NCBI GenBank assembly: GCA_963169665.1
Contig: CAUJET010000215.1
Coordinates: forward strand, 1-48,465
Reading direction: 5' to 3'
Length of the DNA: 48,465 bases
From: Actinomycetota bacterium
Lineage (GTDB): Bacteria; Actinomycetota; Acidimicrobiia; Acidimicrobiales; Ilumatobacteraceae
Under the pieces are notes generated by a model. It ran no database searches. It was given only the letters and a program-made list of their open reading frames with translations, and was not told where the DNA came from. A program made the translations under genes and the position numbers. Below, one piece after another: positions 1-7,651 of the stretch (the stretch's first letter is position 1; the number at the start of each line of letters is the position of its first letter).

Positions 1-2
1 GT

Positions 3-1559
3 GGCGATGACGAAGAGGGCGACTCGGGCACCGACGGCGGCACGGCGACGACCGCAGCCGGCGGCTCCACCGAGACCACCGGCGCAGCATCGGCAGGCGG
101 CATCAAGAAGGGCGGCACCCTCAAGGTCGCGTCGCAGAAGCCGGGCAGCCCGCTCGATCCCGTCGCGATGGACAACCTCGGCAGCTACACGCCCGTGACG
201 ATCGCGTTCGAGTACCTCTGCGGCAAGGGTGAGGGCGCTGCCCTCGCACCGATGCTCGCCGAGAGCTGGACCCCGAACGACGACGGCAGCGTGTGGACCT
301 TCAAGCTCCGCTCGGGCGTCACCTGGCACGACGGCACGCCGTTCACCTCGGCCGACGTCGTCGCCACCCTCGACCGCCTGGCCCCGGGCAACCTCGCCGC
401 CTACATCGTCGAGGGCGCCACCAAGGCCGTCGACGACCTCACCGTCGAGGTCACCCTCAACGCCGCCGACGGTCAGTTCCCGTACCAGGTGTCGCTGTGG
501 AACCCGCAGTCGGTCATCACGCCCGTGGCCTTCGTCGCCGGCTCCACCCTCGACGCCACCCCGAACGGCACCGGTCCGTTCAAGCTCGACAAGTACGACG
601 TCGCCACCGGCTGCACGTTCGTGCGCAACGACGCATGGTGGGGCGGCACGCCGTACCTCGATGCCGTCGAGCTCGTGTTCTCCGACGACATCGACACCCA
701 GATCACCGGCGTGCTCGGTGGCCAGGCCGACGCGATCGTGCTGTTCGCCGTGGTTGGCGGTGACGCCCTCCTCAACAGCGACGAGGTCGTCGTCGAGTCG
801 ATCAAGGGTGCGTCGCACCGTCAGCTGTGGATGAACACCCGTGAGGGCAACTTCACCGACGTCCGCGTCCGCCAGGCCGTGGCGCTCGGCATCAACCGTC
901 AGGAGCTCCTCGACGTCATCCTCCAGGGCAAGGGCACCATCGGCAACGACCACCCGGTCGCCCCCACGTACGAGTTCTTCGACGCCAGCCAGGCCCAGCG
1001 CGAGCGCGACGTCGAGGCTGCCAAGGCGCTCCTCGCCGAGGCCGGCAAGGAAGGCCTCGCGGTCACCCTGCACGCCCCGCAGCTGGTCGAGATCCCGCAG
1101 CTCGCGGAGCTCATCCAGACCCAGCTGAAGGACATCGGCATGGAGGTCACCCTCAACGTCGAGAGCACCGACACGTTCTACGACCGCTGGTGCAAGGTGT
1201 ACGACTCCACCAACGAGCCGGCCGGCTGCGACGGCGGCGAGGAGTTCGGCATCGTCGACTACGGCAACCGTGGTACGCCCGACGTGTACCTCGTGAAGGC
1301 GTACGCCACCGGTGAGTGGAACTCGGCCCACTACGTGTCCGAGCCGTTCAACGCCGCTGTGGCCGCGTACCAGGCGGCGCTCACCGTCGAGGACCGCAAG
1401 GCCCCGATCAGCGAGATCCAGAAGATCGCCAACGAGGACGTCCCGTACGTCATCCCGTACTTCTACGACTCGCTGTTCGCCTACAAGAAGGGCGTCACCG
1501 GCATCGTCGCCAGCGGCCTCGGCCACTTCTACCTCGGCGCCGCAGGCTTCACCGAGTAG
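3..1559 (+). CDS. ABC transporter substrate-binding protein, peptide/nickel family 5 (5' partial)
   Basis: Solute-binding component of a peptide/nickel/opine-type (SBP family 5) importer. The reading frame is open from base 3 with no start in the window, so the N-terminus, presumably a lipoprotein signal, lies upstream. The visible part opens with a Gly/Thr/Ser/Ala-rich linker like that following a lipobox, then GGTLKVASQ and a typical SBP_bac_5 body (AESWTPNDDGSVWTFKLR, GVTWHDGTPFTSADV), ending at TAG 1557-1559. About 518 residues are visible, near full family length. It heads an operon with two permeases and a double ATPase; a hairpin separates it from the permeases. The ligand cannot be read from sequence; convergent sarcosine oxidase genes make a small amine or peptide conceivable, but that is inference. 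Confidence 0.93.
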   Translation, partial: GDDEEGDSGTDGGTATTAAGGSTETTGAASAGGIKKGGTLKVASQKPGSPLDPVAMDNLGSYTPVTIAFEYLCGKGEGAALAPMLAESWTPNDDGSVWTFKLRSGVTWHDGTPFTSADVVATLDRLAPGNLAAYIVEGATKAVDDLTVEVTLNAADGQFPYQVSLWNPQSVITPVAFVAGSTLDATPNGTGPFKLDKYDVATGCTFVRNDAWWGGTPYLDAVELVFSDDIDTQITGVLGGQADAIVLFAVVGGDALLNSDEVVVESIKGASHRQLWMNTREGNFTDVRVRQAVALGINRQELLDVILQGKGTIGNDHPVAPTYEFFDASQAQRERDVEAAKALLAEAGKEGLAVTLHAPQLVEIPQLAELIQTQLKDIGMEVTLNVESTDTFYDRWCKVYDSTNEPAGCDGGEEFGIVDYGNRGTPDVYLVKAYATGEWNSAHYVSEPFNAAVAAYQAALTVEDRKAPISEIQKIANEDVPYVIPYFYDSLFAYKKGVTGIVASGLGHFYLGAAGFTE

Positions 1560-1607
1560 TCGATGACTGCCGGTCCAGCTGTCAGCTGAACCAACCCCGA
1601 ATCCGGT

Positions 1608-1636
1608 CTGTGGCGCCACCAGCGGTGGCGCCACAG
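1608..1636 (+). promoter_or_regulatory. Intercistronic hairpin between binding protein and permeases
   Basis: A perfect 13-bp inverted repeat (1608-1620 CTGTGGCGCCACC, 1624-1636 GGTGGCGCCACAG) with a 3-base loop lies 48 bases after the binding-protein stop. A second, smaller hairpin follows (CCGGAC-GAAC-GTCCGG, 1667-1682). There is no T-run. In importer operons such structures commonly protect the binding-protein mRNA 3' end or attenuate, giving more binding protein than permease. That role is inferred here. Confidence 0.7.
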
Positions 1637-1734
1637 CCGTATCGGGCCTACATTCCGGTCGACACTCCGGACGAACGTCCGGTTGATCATGGCGAGGGGC
1701 TGGGCGCCCCGCTGCCGAGCACAAGGGGGTCTCC

Positions 1735-2688
1735 ATGCGCAGGTTCATCCTGCAACGACTGGCGTCGATCGTCGTCACGCTGTGGCTGCTCGCCACGATC
1801 GTGTTCATGCTCGTCAACGTGCTGCCGGGCAACGTGGGTCGCCAGATCCTCGGCCCGTTCGCACCGCAGGTGGAGGTCGACGCGTTCAACGCCCGCCTCG
1901 GCACGGACAAGCCGCTGCTCGAGCAGTACTTCCAGTCGATCAAGCGGATCTTCACGCTCGACTTCGGCGACTCGTACCAGAGCGGCAGCGACGTGCTCGA
2001 CATCATCCTCCCGGCGCTCGGCCGCTCGGGCAAGCTCGCCCTGCTGGCGTTCATCATCACGATCCCGATCTCGATCGCCGCCGGCGTGTACGCCGCTCGC
2101 CGGCAGGACAAGTTCGCCGACCGGGTGATCGTGAACGCCGGCCTCGCCTCGTCGTCGATCCCCGAGTTCGTCACCGCAGCGCTGCTGCTCTCGGTGTTCG
2201 CCGTGCACTGGAAGCTCGGCAAGGCGTTCGCCAACCCGCCCGAGGGGACGAGCCTGATCGGGCAGCTCGAGTACCTCCTGCTGCCGGCGCTCGCGATGGT
2301 GTTCGCCTACTTCGGGTACATCGCCCGCATGACCCGAGCCGGCGTCATCTCGTCGCTCATGGCCGACTACACACGAACAGCCACCATGAAGGGCCTGTCG
2401 AGCAAACAGGTGATGCGCCGTCATGTGCTGCGCAACGCACTCGCGCCGACGATCACCGTCATCTCCGTCCAGATCGGCTACCTCATCGGGGGCATCATCG
2501 GCGTCGAGAAGGTCTTCAACTACGCAGGCCTCGGCTCCACCATGCTGAGCGCCGTCGGCGCCAAGGACATCCCCGTCCTGCAGGGCGCCGTGCTGTTGGT
2601 CGGCATCGTCTACATGCTGTCCACGCTCCTCGCCGATCTCCTGATCGCCTACCTGAACCCACGCGTCCGTCTGGAGGCCAAGCGATGA
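1735..2688 (+). CDS. ABC transporter permease, DppB-type
   Basis: Inner-membrane permease of the peptide/nickel importer, 317 residues, the usual DppB length. It starts with MRRFILQRLASIVVTLWLLA, the typical first membrane helix after a short basic stretch, and has about six hydrophobic segments. The EAA-like cytoplasmic loop contacting the ATPase is around RNALAPTITVISVQIGYLIG, followed by the DppB-type GVEKVFNYAGLGSTML. AAGGGGG lies just upstream of the ATG as ribosome binding site. Its stop overlaps the next ATG (ATGA at 2685-2688), so it is probably translationally coupled to the second permease. Confidence 0.94.
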   Translation: MRRFILQRLASIVVTLWLLATIVFMLVNVLPGNVGRQILGPFAPQVEVDAFNARLGTDKPLLEQYFQSIKRIFTLDFGDSYQSGSDVLDIILPALGRSGKLALLAFIITIPISIAAGVYAARRQDKFADRVIVNAGLASSSIPEFVTAALLLSVFAVHWKLGKAFANPPEGTSLIGQLEYLLLPALAMVFAYFGYIARMTRAGVISSLMADYTRTATMKGLSSKQVMRRHVLRNALAPTITVISVQIGYLIGGIIGVEKVFNYAGLGSTMLSAVGAKDIPVLQGAVLLVGIVYMLSTLLADLLIAYLNPRVRLEAKR

Positions 2689-3626
2689 GCTTGCAGAGCA
2701 GCGGGGGCGGTGGCAGCCGCATGCCCGCCGTCCCCACACCGTCCACGGGCGCCGTGATGCCGCCGGTGGCCCCCACGTCCGGCGTCAGCGAACGCAAACA
2801 GGCCCGCCGCGAGAACTGGCGGCTCATCCGCAAGCGCCCGGCGTTCATCGTCGGCTGCCTCATCGTGTTGGTGTGGGTCGCCTGCGCGATCCTCGGCAAC
2901 CGGATCACCCCGCACCACCCGCTCGACTACCGCGGCCCGATCAACCAGTCGCCCAGCTGGGACTACCTGTTCGGCACCGACAAGACCGGCCGCGACGTCC
3001 TGTCGCGGGTGATGGCCGGCGCTCGCGACGTGTTGAAGATCGCCCCGCTGGCAGCCATTGCCGGCGTGGTGTTCGGCGTGATCCTCGGCATGTTCATGGG
3101 GTACCTCGGCGGCGTGCTCGACCTGGTCGCCAGCCGCATCGTCGAGTCGTTCCTGGCCCTGCCCACCGTGCTCATCGCGCTCCTGGCGATCACCACGCTC
3201 GGCAACTCCAGCTGGGTCGTCATCGGCGTGGTCGCCACCCTGTTCACACCGATCGTGGCCCGCACCGTGAGGTCAGCGGTGCTCGCCGAACGCGACCTCG
3301 ACTACGTCACGTCGGCCAAGCTGCGTGGCGAGGGGAAGATGTTCATCATGTTCCGGGAGATCCTCCCGAACGTGACCGGCCCGATCATCGTCGAGCTCAC
3401 GGTTCGCATCGGCTACGCGGTGTTCACCGTCGCGACCCTGTCGTTCCTCGGTGCAGGGCCGCCGCCGCCGTCCCCCGACTGGGGCGCCCAGGTGAGCGAC
3501 AACTACAACTCGATCGTCGCCGGGTTCTGGTGGACGACGTTCTTCCCGGCGGCGGCCATCGCCAGCCTGGTGATCGCCGCCAACATGATCGCCGACTCGG
3601 TCCAGTCCGTGGTGGAGGCCTCGTGA
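2685..3626 (+). CDS. ABC transporter permease, DppC-type
   Basis: Second permease, 313 residues. An N-terminal Ser/Pro/Gly-rich cytoplasmic stretch of about 45 residues precedes the first helix (RPAFIVGCLIVLVWVACAIL). The DppC hallmark FGTDKTGRDVLSRVMAGAR follows, and the C-terminal half carries REILPNVTGPIIVELT and LSFLGAGPPPPSPDWG, the subunit's EAA-loop region. The ATG overlaps the stop of the upstream permease, and its own TGA overlaps the GTG of the ATPase gene (GTGA, 3623-3626). It pairs with the DppB-type protein to form the membrane channel. Confidence 0.94.
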   Translation: MSLQSSGGGGSRMPAVPTPSTGAVMPPVAPTSGVSERKQARRENWRLIRKRPAFIVGCLIVLVWVACAILGNRITPHHPLDYRGPINQSPSWDYLFGTDKTGRDVLSRVMAGARDVLKIAPLAAIAGVVFGVILGMFMGYLGGVLDLVASRIVESFLALPTVLIALLAITTLGNSSWVVIGVVATLFTPIVARTVRSAVLAERDLDYVTSAKLRGEGKMFIMFREILPNVTGPIIVELTVRIGYAVFTVATLSFLGAGPPPPSPDWGAQVSDNYNSIVAGFWWTTFFPAAAIASLVIAANMIADSVQSVVEAS

Positions 3627-5674
3627 GCGCATCGTCCATCTCCCTCGGCACCACGGCGACCGCCGCCGCCCTCGCCGTCGACGACCTGCAGGTCGTCTAC
3701 ACGGTGCGCGGCATCGACCGTGCGGTGTTGCGCGGCGTGTCGTTCAGCGTCGCACCGGGCGAGGCCTACGGGCTCGTCGGCGAGTCGGGCTGCGGCAAGA
3801 GCACCACGGCGTACGCCGCGCTGCGCTACCTGCCGCGCAACGGCAAGATCGTCGGTGGCTCCGTGCACGTCGCCGGTCGCGACGTCACATCGATGTCCAC
3901 CGCCGAGCTGCAGGAGTTCCGGGCCCGCGAAGCGTCGATGGTGTACCAGGACCCGGCCCAGGCGATGAACCCCACCATCAAGGTGGGCAAGCAGGTGATC
4001 GAGAGCTTCACCCTGCTCGGTCAGTCGAAGGAGCAGGCCGCCGCATCGGCCATGGTGGCGCTCCGCAAGGTGCGTATCGCCGACCCGACCCGTGTGATGG
4101 ATCGGTACCCGTTCCAGCTGTCGGGTGGCATGCAGCAGCGCGTCGTCATCGCGATGGCGCTCGCCTGCAACCCCAAGCTGCTGGTGCTCGACGAGCCCAC
4201 CACCGGCCTCGACGCCACCGTGGAGGCCGAGGTGCTCGACCTCGTGCGCGTCCTGCGCCAGGAGACCGACGCAGCGGTGCTGATGATCGCCCACAACCTG
4301 GGCATCATCCGCCAGCTGTGCGACCGGGTCGGCGTCATGTACGCCGGCAAGGTCGTCGAGGAGGGCCCGAGCGCCCAGGTGTTCGACGACCCGCAGCACC
4401 CCTACACCGTGGGCCTCCTGCGGTCGCTGCCTCGCCGCGGCGTCCGCAAGACCGAACAGGCGCTGTCGACGATCCCCGGCATCCTGCCGCTCATCGGCAG
4501 CGACCTGCCCACGTGCGTGTTCGTCGACCGCTGCCCGTTGGCCGACGAGACCTGCCGCACCGTGGTGCCGCCCGTCGTGCCCGTCGGCATCAACGGCGAC
4601 CGCTACACGCGATGCCACCACTCCGATCGGATCATCGAGGTCGAGGAGACCAAGCCGGGCGTCGACATCACCCTGCTGGCCCCCGCCGAGGGCCAGCCCG
4701 ACGTGCTCGAGCTGAGCCATGTGTCGAAGACGTTCAAGCAGCGCAACCACGCGGTGCCGGCCCTCGTCGACGTCGAACTCGGCCTGGCCGAGGGAGAGAC
4801 GCTCGGCATCGTCGGCGAGTCGGGTTCCGGCAAGTCGACGTTGGCGAAGACGATGCTCGGCATCGAGTCGGCCGACAGCGGTGGTGTCGTGTCCCTCGAC
4901 GGCCGTGCCGTCGCTGCGGCGACCGGCGGTCGTTCGGCCGAGGACAAGCGCTCGATGCAGATGGTGTTCCAGAACCCCGACTCGGCGCTCAACCGGGCGT
5001 GGTCGGTGCGGCGCATCCTCATGCGCAGTGTCGAGAAGCTCACCGGCATCAAGGGCGAGGAGGCCAACAAGCGGGTGGAGACCCTCGCCGCGCATCTGCG
5101 CCTCACGCCGCGTCACCTCGACCTCAAGCCGCGCCAGCTGTCGGGCGGCCTGAAGCAGCGCGTGGCCATCGCCCGCGCCTTCGCCGGCGACCCGAAGATC
5201 GTGGTGTGCGACGAGCCCACCTCGGCGCTCGACGTGTCGGTGCAGGCGGCGATCCTCAACCTGCTCGCCGATCTGCAGAGCGAACAGCGCACCAGCTACG
5301 TGTTCATCACCCACGACATGGGCGTGGTGCGCTACCTGGCCGACCGCATCGCGGTGATGTACCTCGGACGCATCCAGGAGGTGGGTCCCACCGACGACGT
5401 GTTCCACGGGCCAAACCACCCGTACACGGAAGCGTTGCTGTCGGCCATCCCCAGCGTCGACGGCGAGGAGAAGGTGCGCATCCGCCTCGACGGCGAGATC
5501 CCGAGTCCGGCCAACCCGCCGTCGGGGTGCGTGTTCCACCCTCGGTGTCCCCGCGTGATGATGGGTATCTGCGACGTCACCGAGCCGCCCTTGGCGGAGG
5601 TGTCCCCGGGTCACGCGATGCGGTGCCACATCCCGGTCGAGCAGCTCATCGAACTACAGCGCAAGCCCGTCTGA
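3623..5674 (+). CDS. Fused double ABC ATPase (DppD-DppF type)
   Basis: One 683-residue protein holds both nucleotide-binding domains of the importer, which are more often two proteins. Domain 1: Walker A GESGCGKST near residue 52, signature LSGGMQQR near 165, Walker B LLVLDEPTTGLD near 187. Domain 2: Walker A GESGSGKST near 397, signature LSGGLKQR near 507, Walker B VVCDEPTSALD near 527. Each ends in the oligopeptide/dipeptide C-terminal extension with conserved cysteines (CVFVDRCPLADETC; CVFHPRCPRVMMGIC). The GTG start overlaps the preceding stop. Both catalytic sites look intact. Transcription probably ends at the hairpin at 5695-5746. Confidence 0.95.
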   Translation: MSASSISLGTTATAAALAVDDLQVVYTVRGIDRAVLRGVSFSVAPGEAYGLVGESGCGKSTTAYAALRYLPRNGKIVGGSVHVAGRDVTSMSTAELQEFRAREASMVYQDPAQAMNPTIKVGKQVIESFTLLGQSKEQAAASAMVALRKVRIADPTRVMDRYPFQLSGGMQQRVVIAMALACNPKLLVLDEPTTGLDATVEAEVLDLVRVLRQETDAAVLMIAHNLGIIRQLCDRVGVMYAGKVVEEGPSAQVFDDPQHPYTVGLLRSLPRRGVRKTEQALSTIPGILPLIGSDLPTCVFVDRCPLADETCRTVVPPVVPVGINGDRYTRCHHSDRIIEVEETKPGVDITLLAPAEGQPDVLELSHVSKTFKQRNHAVPALVDVELGLAEGETLGIVGESGSGKSTLAKTMLGIESADSGGVVSLDGRAVAAATGGRSAEDKRSMQMVFQNPDSALNRAWSVRRILMRSVEKLTGIKGEEANKRVETLAAHLRLTPRHLDLKPRQLSGGLKQRVAIARAFAGDPKIVVCDEPTSALDVSVQAAILNLLADLQSEQRTSYVFITHDMGVVRYLADRIAVMYLGRIQEVGPTDDVFHGPNHPYTEALLSAIPSVDGEEKVRIRLDGEIPSPANPPSGCVFHPRCPRVMMGICDVTEPPLAEVSPGHAMRCHIPVEQLIELQRKPV

Positions 5675-5694
5675 CGGTCGACAGATCGCCGGCA

Positions 5695-5746
5695 CGAACC
5701 GGTCACACCAGGACGCCGACGACGGCGCCTGGCGGTGGCCGGTTCG
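5695..5746. terminator. Bidirectional terminator hairpin between convergent operons
   Basis: Nested inverted repeat: outer arms 5695-5706 (CGAACCGGTCAC) and 5735-5746 (GTGGCCGGTTCG) pair with one mismatch; inner arms 5708-5718 and 5723-5732 (CGGCGCCTGG) pair with one bulge around an ACGA loop. It fills the 101-bp gap between the importer ATPase (+) and soxD (-). There is no U-tract, as is common in GC-rich actinobacteria. Confidence 0.75.
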
Positions 5747-5775
5747 TCGCGCTGCCGTCAGTTCGACACTCGGGG

Positions 5776-6012
5776 TCAGTCGACGAAGCGGTCGATGCTG
5801 GTGTCGCGGGCGGCGGTGAGCCACCGGTGGCACCCGGCGTCGTGGAACCAGCGCTCGGTCTGCACGCCGGCGACGTTGGTGAACATCCACACCTGGTCGA
5901 GGTCGCGTTCGAACGGGTCGGTGATCGAGTCGGGCGGCTGCGGGATCTCGCCGCCGAAGCGGAACTCCTCCACCGGTCGCGGTCCGCAGTTGGGGCAGGT
6001 GATGATCAGCAT
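5776..6012 (-). CDS. soxD: Sarcosine oxidase delta subunit
   Basis: Small zinc-binding subunit of heterotetrameric sarcosine oxidase, 78 residues, close to the family's usual 80-100. It starts MLIITCPNCGPRPVEEFRFG; the CPNC pair (Cys6, Cys9) and the later FHDAGCHRW (His57, Cys61) match the zinc ligand pattern of SoxD. The start ATG at 6012 overlaps the stop of soxB (ATGA), and it is the last gene of the soxA-G-B-D operon. The length is unambiguous because the product begins exactly at the family's conserved N-terminus. Confidence 0.93.
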   Translation of the reverse strand: MLIITCPNCGPRPVEEFRFGGEIPQPPDSITDPFERDLDQVWMFTNVAGVQTERWFHDAGCHRWLTAARDTSIDRFVD

Positions 6013-7220
6013 CAGCGGGTACCTGTCGATCCTTGGTCGGCCATGGTGTGATCGGCCGCGAAACGGCTGAGGGCGAACGGTTCGATGAGCTCCGGTGTGC
6101 GACCGGTGGCGATCAGCTCGGCCATCGCCTCGCCGCCCGCCGGGATCGCCTTGAAGCCCCAGGTGCCCCAGCCGGTGGTGATGACGAAGCCGTCGACACC
6201 GGTGAAGCCCATGATGGGGGAGAAGTCGGCCGACACGTCGCACCGACCCGTCCACTGACGCAGGATCTTCAGATCGCGGACGAACGGGAGCAGGTAGCTC
6301 ATCTTGATCGCGTTGGCCTGGAGGAACTGGAACGACGACTGCAGCGAGTAGCTGGTCTCCCGGTCGTACTCGTGGCCGATCAGCATCTGCCCGCGGGCGG
6401 TCTGGCTGATGTAGCAGAGCAGCTCGGTGTCGCTGATGATCGGGCCGAACCCCTGTGCGTAGCCGTTGGTGACGAAGGCCTGCAGGGGGTGCGTGCGCAC
6501 CGGCAACCGCACACCGGCGTGGGCGGCGATCTGGCTGACGTTGCCGCCGACCGCGCTCATCACGACCCCGGCGGAGATGTCGCCGGTGGCCGTGCGGACG
6601 CCGACGACGCGGTCACCGTCGCGGATGAGGCCGGTGACGGGCGTGTTCTGCAGCACGTGCACGCCACGCTGCATCGCACCCTGCGCGTACGCCCACACCA
6701 CACGGTCGTGGCGGGCGGTGGACGCGGGGATGTGATAGCTGGCGCCGAGCACCGGGTAGCGACCGCCACCCGACAGGTCGATCTGCGGTACGAGCGCCTT
6801 GATCTCGGTCGGATCGACCAGCACCGTCTCGGCACCGCAGGCGGTGTTGAGCATCGCCCGCGCACGCTCGTTGCGCATGGCCGACTCGGTGTGCGCCAGC
6901 CACAGCAGACCCTTGGTGGCGTGCATGATCCAACAGCCGGTCTCCTGCTCGAGCGTCGAGTACAGGTCGAGGCTGTGCTGGTAGAACCGGATCGACTCGG
7001 GGATGCCGTAGTTGGCGCGGATGATGGTGGTGTTGCGGCCCGAGTTGCCCGAGCCGATGTAGTCGGCCTCGAGCACGGCGAGGTTGGTGATGCCGTGCTG
7101 GGTGGCGAGGTAGTAGGCGGTCGCCAATCCGTGGCCACCGCCGCCGATGATGACGACGTCGTAGCTCGACTTCGGCTCGTGCCAGGTGAGCTCGAGCAGC
7201 GTCTCGACGAACTCGTTCAT
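6012..7220 (-). CDS. soxB: Sarcosine oxidase beta subunit
   Basis: FAD-dependent amine oxidoreductase (DAO fold), 402 residues, matching SoxB length. The dinucleotide-binding motif DVVIIGGGGHGLATAYYLA begins near residue 21; a C-terminal FAD motif is TTGWGTWGFKAIPAGG. The beta subunit carries the sarcosine-oxidising flavin and the FMN shared with alpha. The start at 7220 (MNEFVETLLELTWHEPKSSY) was chosen because it gives the family N-terminus and overlaps the stop of the gamma-position gene by ATGA; the frame stays open further upstream but has no plausible coding there. Product: 5,10-methylene-tetrahydrofolate (or formaldehyde) plus glycine, with alpha. Confidence 0.95.
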   Translation of the reverse strand: MNEFVETLLELTWHEPKSSYDVVIIGGGGHGLATAYYLATQHGITNLAVLEADYIGSGNSGRNTTIIRANYGIPESIRFYQHSLDLYSTLEQETGCWIMHATKGLLWLAHTESAMRNERARAMLNTACGAETVLVDPTEIKALVPQIDLSGGGRYPVLGASYHIPASTARHDRVVWAYAQGAMQRGVHVLQNTPVTGLIRDGDRVVGVRTATGDISAGVVMSAVGGNVSQIAAHAGVRLPVRTHPLQAFVTNGYAQGFGPIISDTELLCYISQTARGQMLIGHEYDRETSYSLQSSFQFLQANAIKMSYLLPFVRDLKILRQWTGRCDVSADFSPIMGFTGVDGFVITTGWGTWGFKAIPAGGEAMAELIATGRTPELIEPFALSRFAADHTMADQGSTGTR

Positions 7221-7651
7221 GCGCGCACCTGCCTCGTGACCTGCTTCGTGACGGTCTCGGCAAACGCCGGGAGCCGGAACCGATCGACCACCTCGTGGGC
7301 GAACCCGCTCGACACCACGAGCAGCACCCCGTCGTGGTCGAACCACAGCTTCACGGGCAATCCTGCGGCGAGCCCCTGGGCGAGCGCAGGGCGTTCGACC
7401 GGCAGCGGCCACTCGACGTGGCGGGCGATCAGTTCGTCGAACTCGGCGTACGAGAGGCCCCAGCCGACGAACGCGGTCTCGCGTTCGACGATGGCGTGCT
7501 CGTCGGGCACCTCGGCCACGACCGCACCGAACGCGATCACCTCGTCGTGGGCGATGCGGAACACGATCACGTCGCCCTCGAACCAGGCGTGGTCGAGCGC
7601 GTCGGGCGTGGCGACGACACGGAGGCCGTCGAGTCGTTCAGGCGCGTGCAC
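7217..7651 (-). CDS. soxG: Probable sarcosine oxidase gamma subunit (divergent)
   Basis: 144-residue protein between soxA and soxB, shorter than the usual gamma subunit of about 200. I assign it by position; internal motifs alone would not convince me. It contains MHAPERLDGLRVVATPD and a C-terminal part VKLWFDHDGVLLVVSSGFAH that suggests a small alpha/beta domain. Start: two in-frame GTGs exist at 7657 and 7651; the second has GGAGG six bases upstream and is preferred. The gene overlaps the end of soxA by 14 bases and its stop overlaps the soxB start. The alternative is an unrelated accessory protein that replaces gamma. Confidence 0.6.
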   Translation of the reverse strand: MHAPERLDGLRVVATPDALDHAWFEGDVIVFRIAHDEVIAFGAVVAEVPDEHAIVERETAFVGWGLSYAEFDELIARHVEWPLPVERPALAQGLAAGLPVKLWFDHDGVLLVVSSGFAHEVVDRFRLPAFAETVTKQVTRQVRA

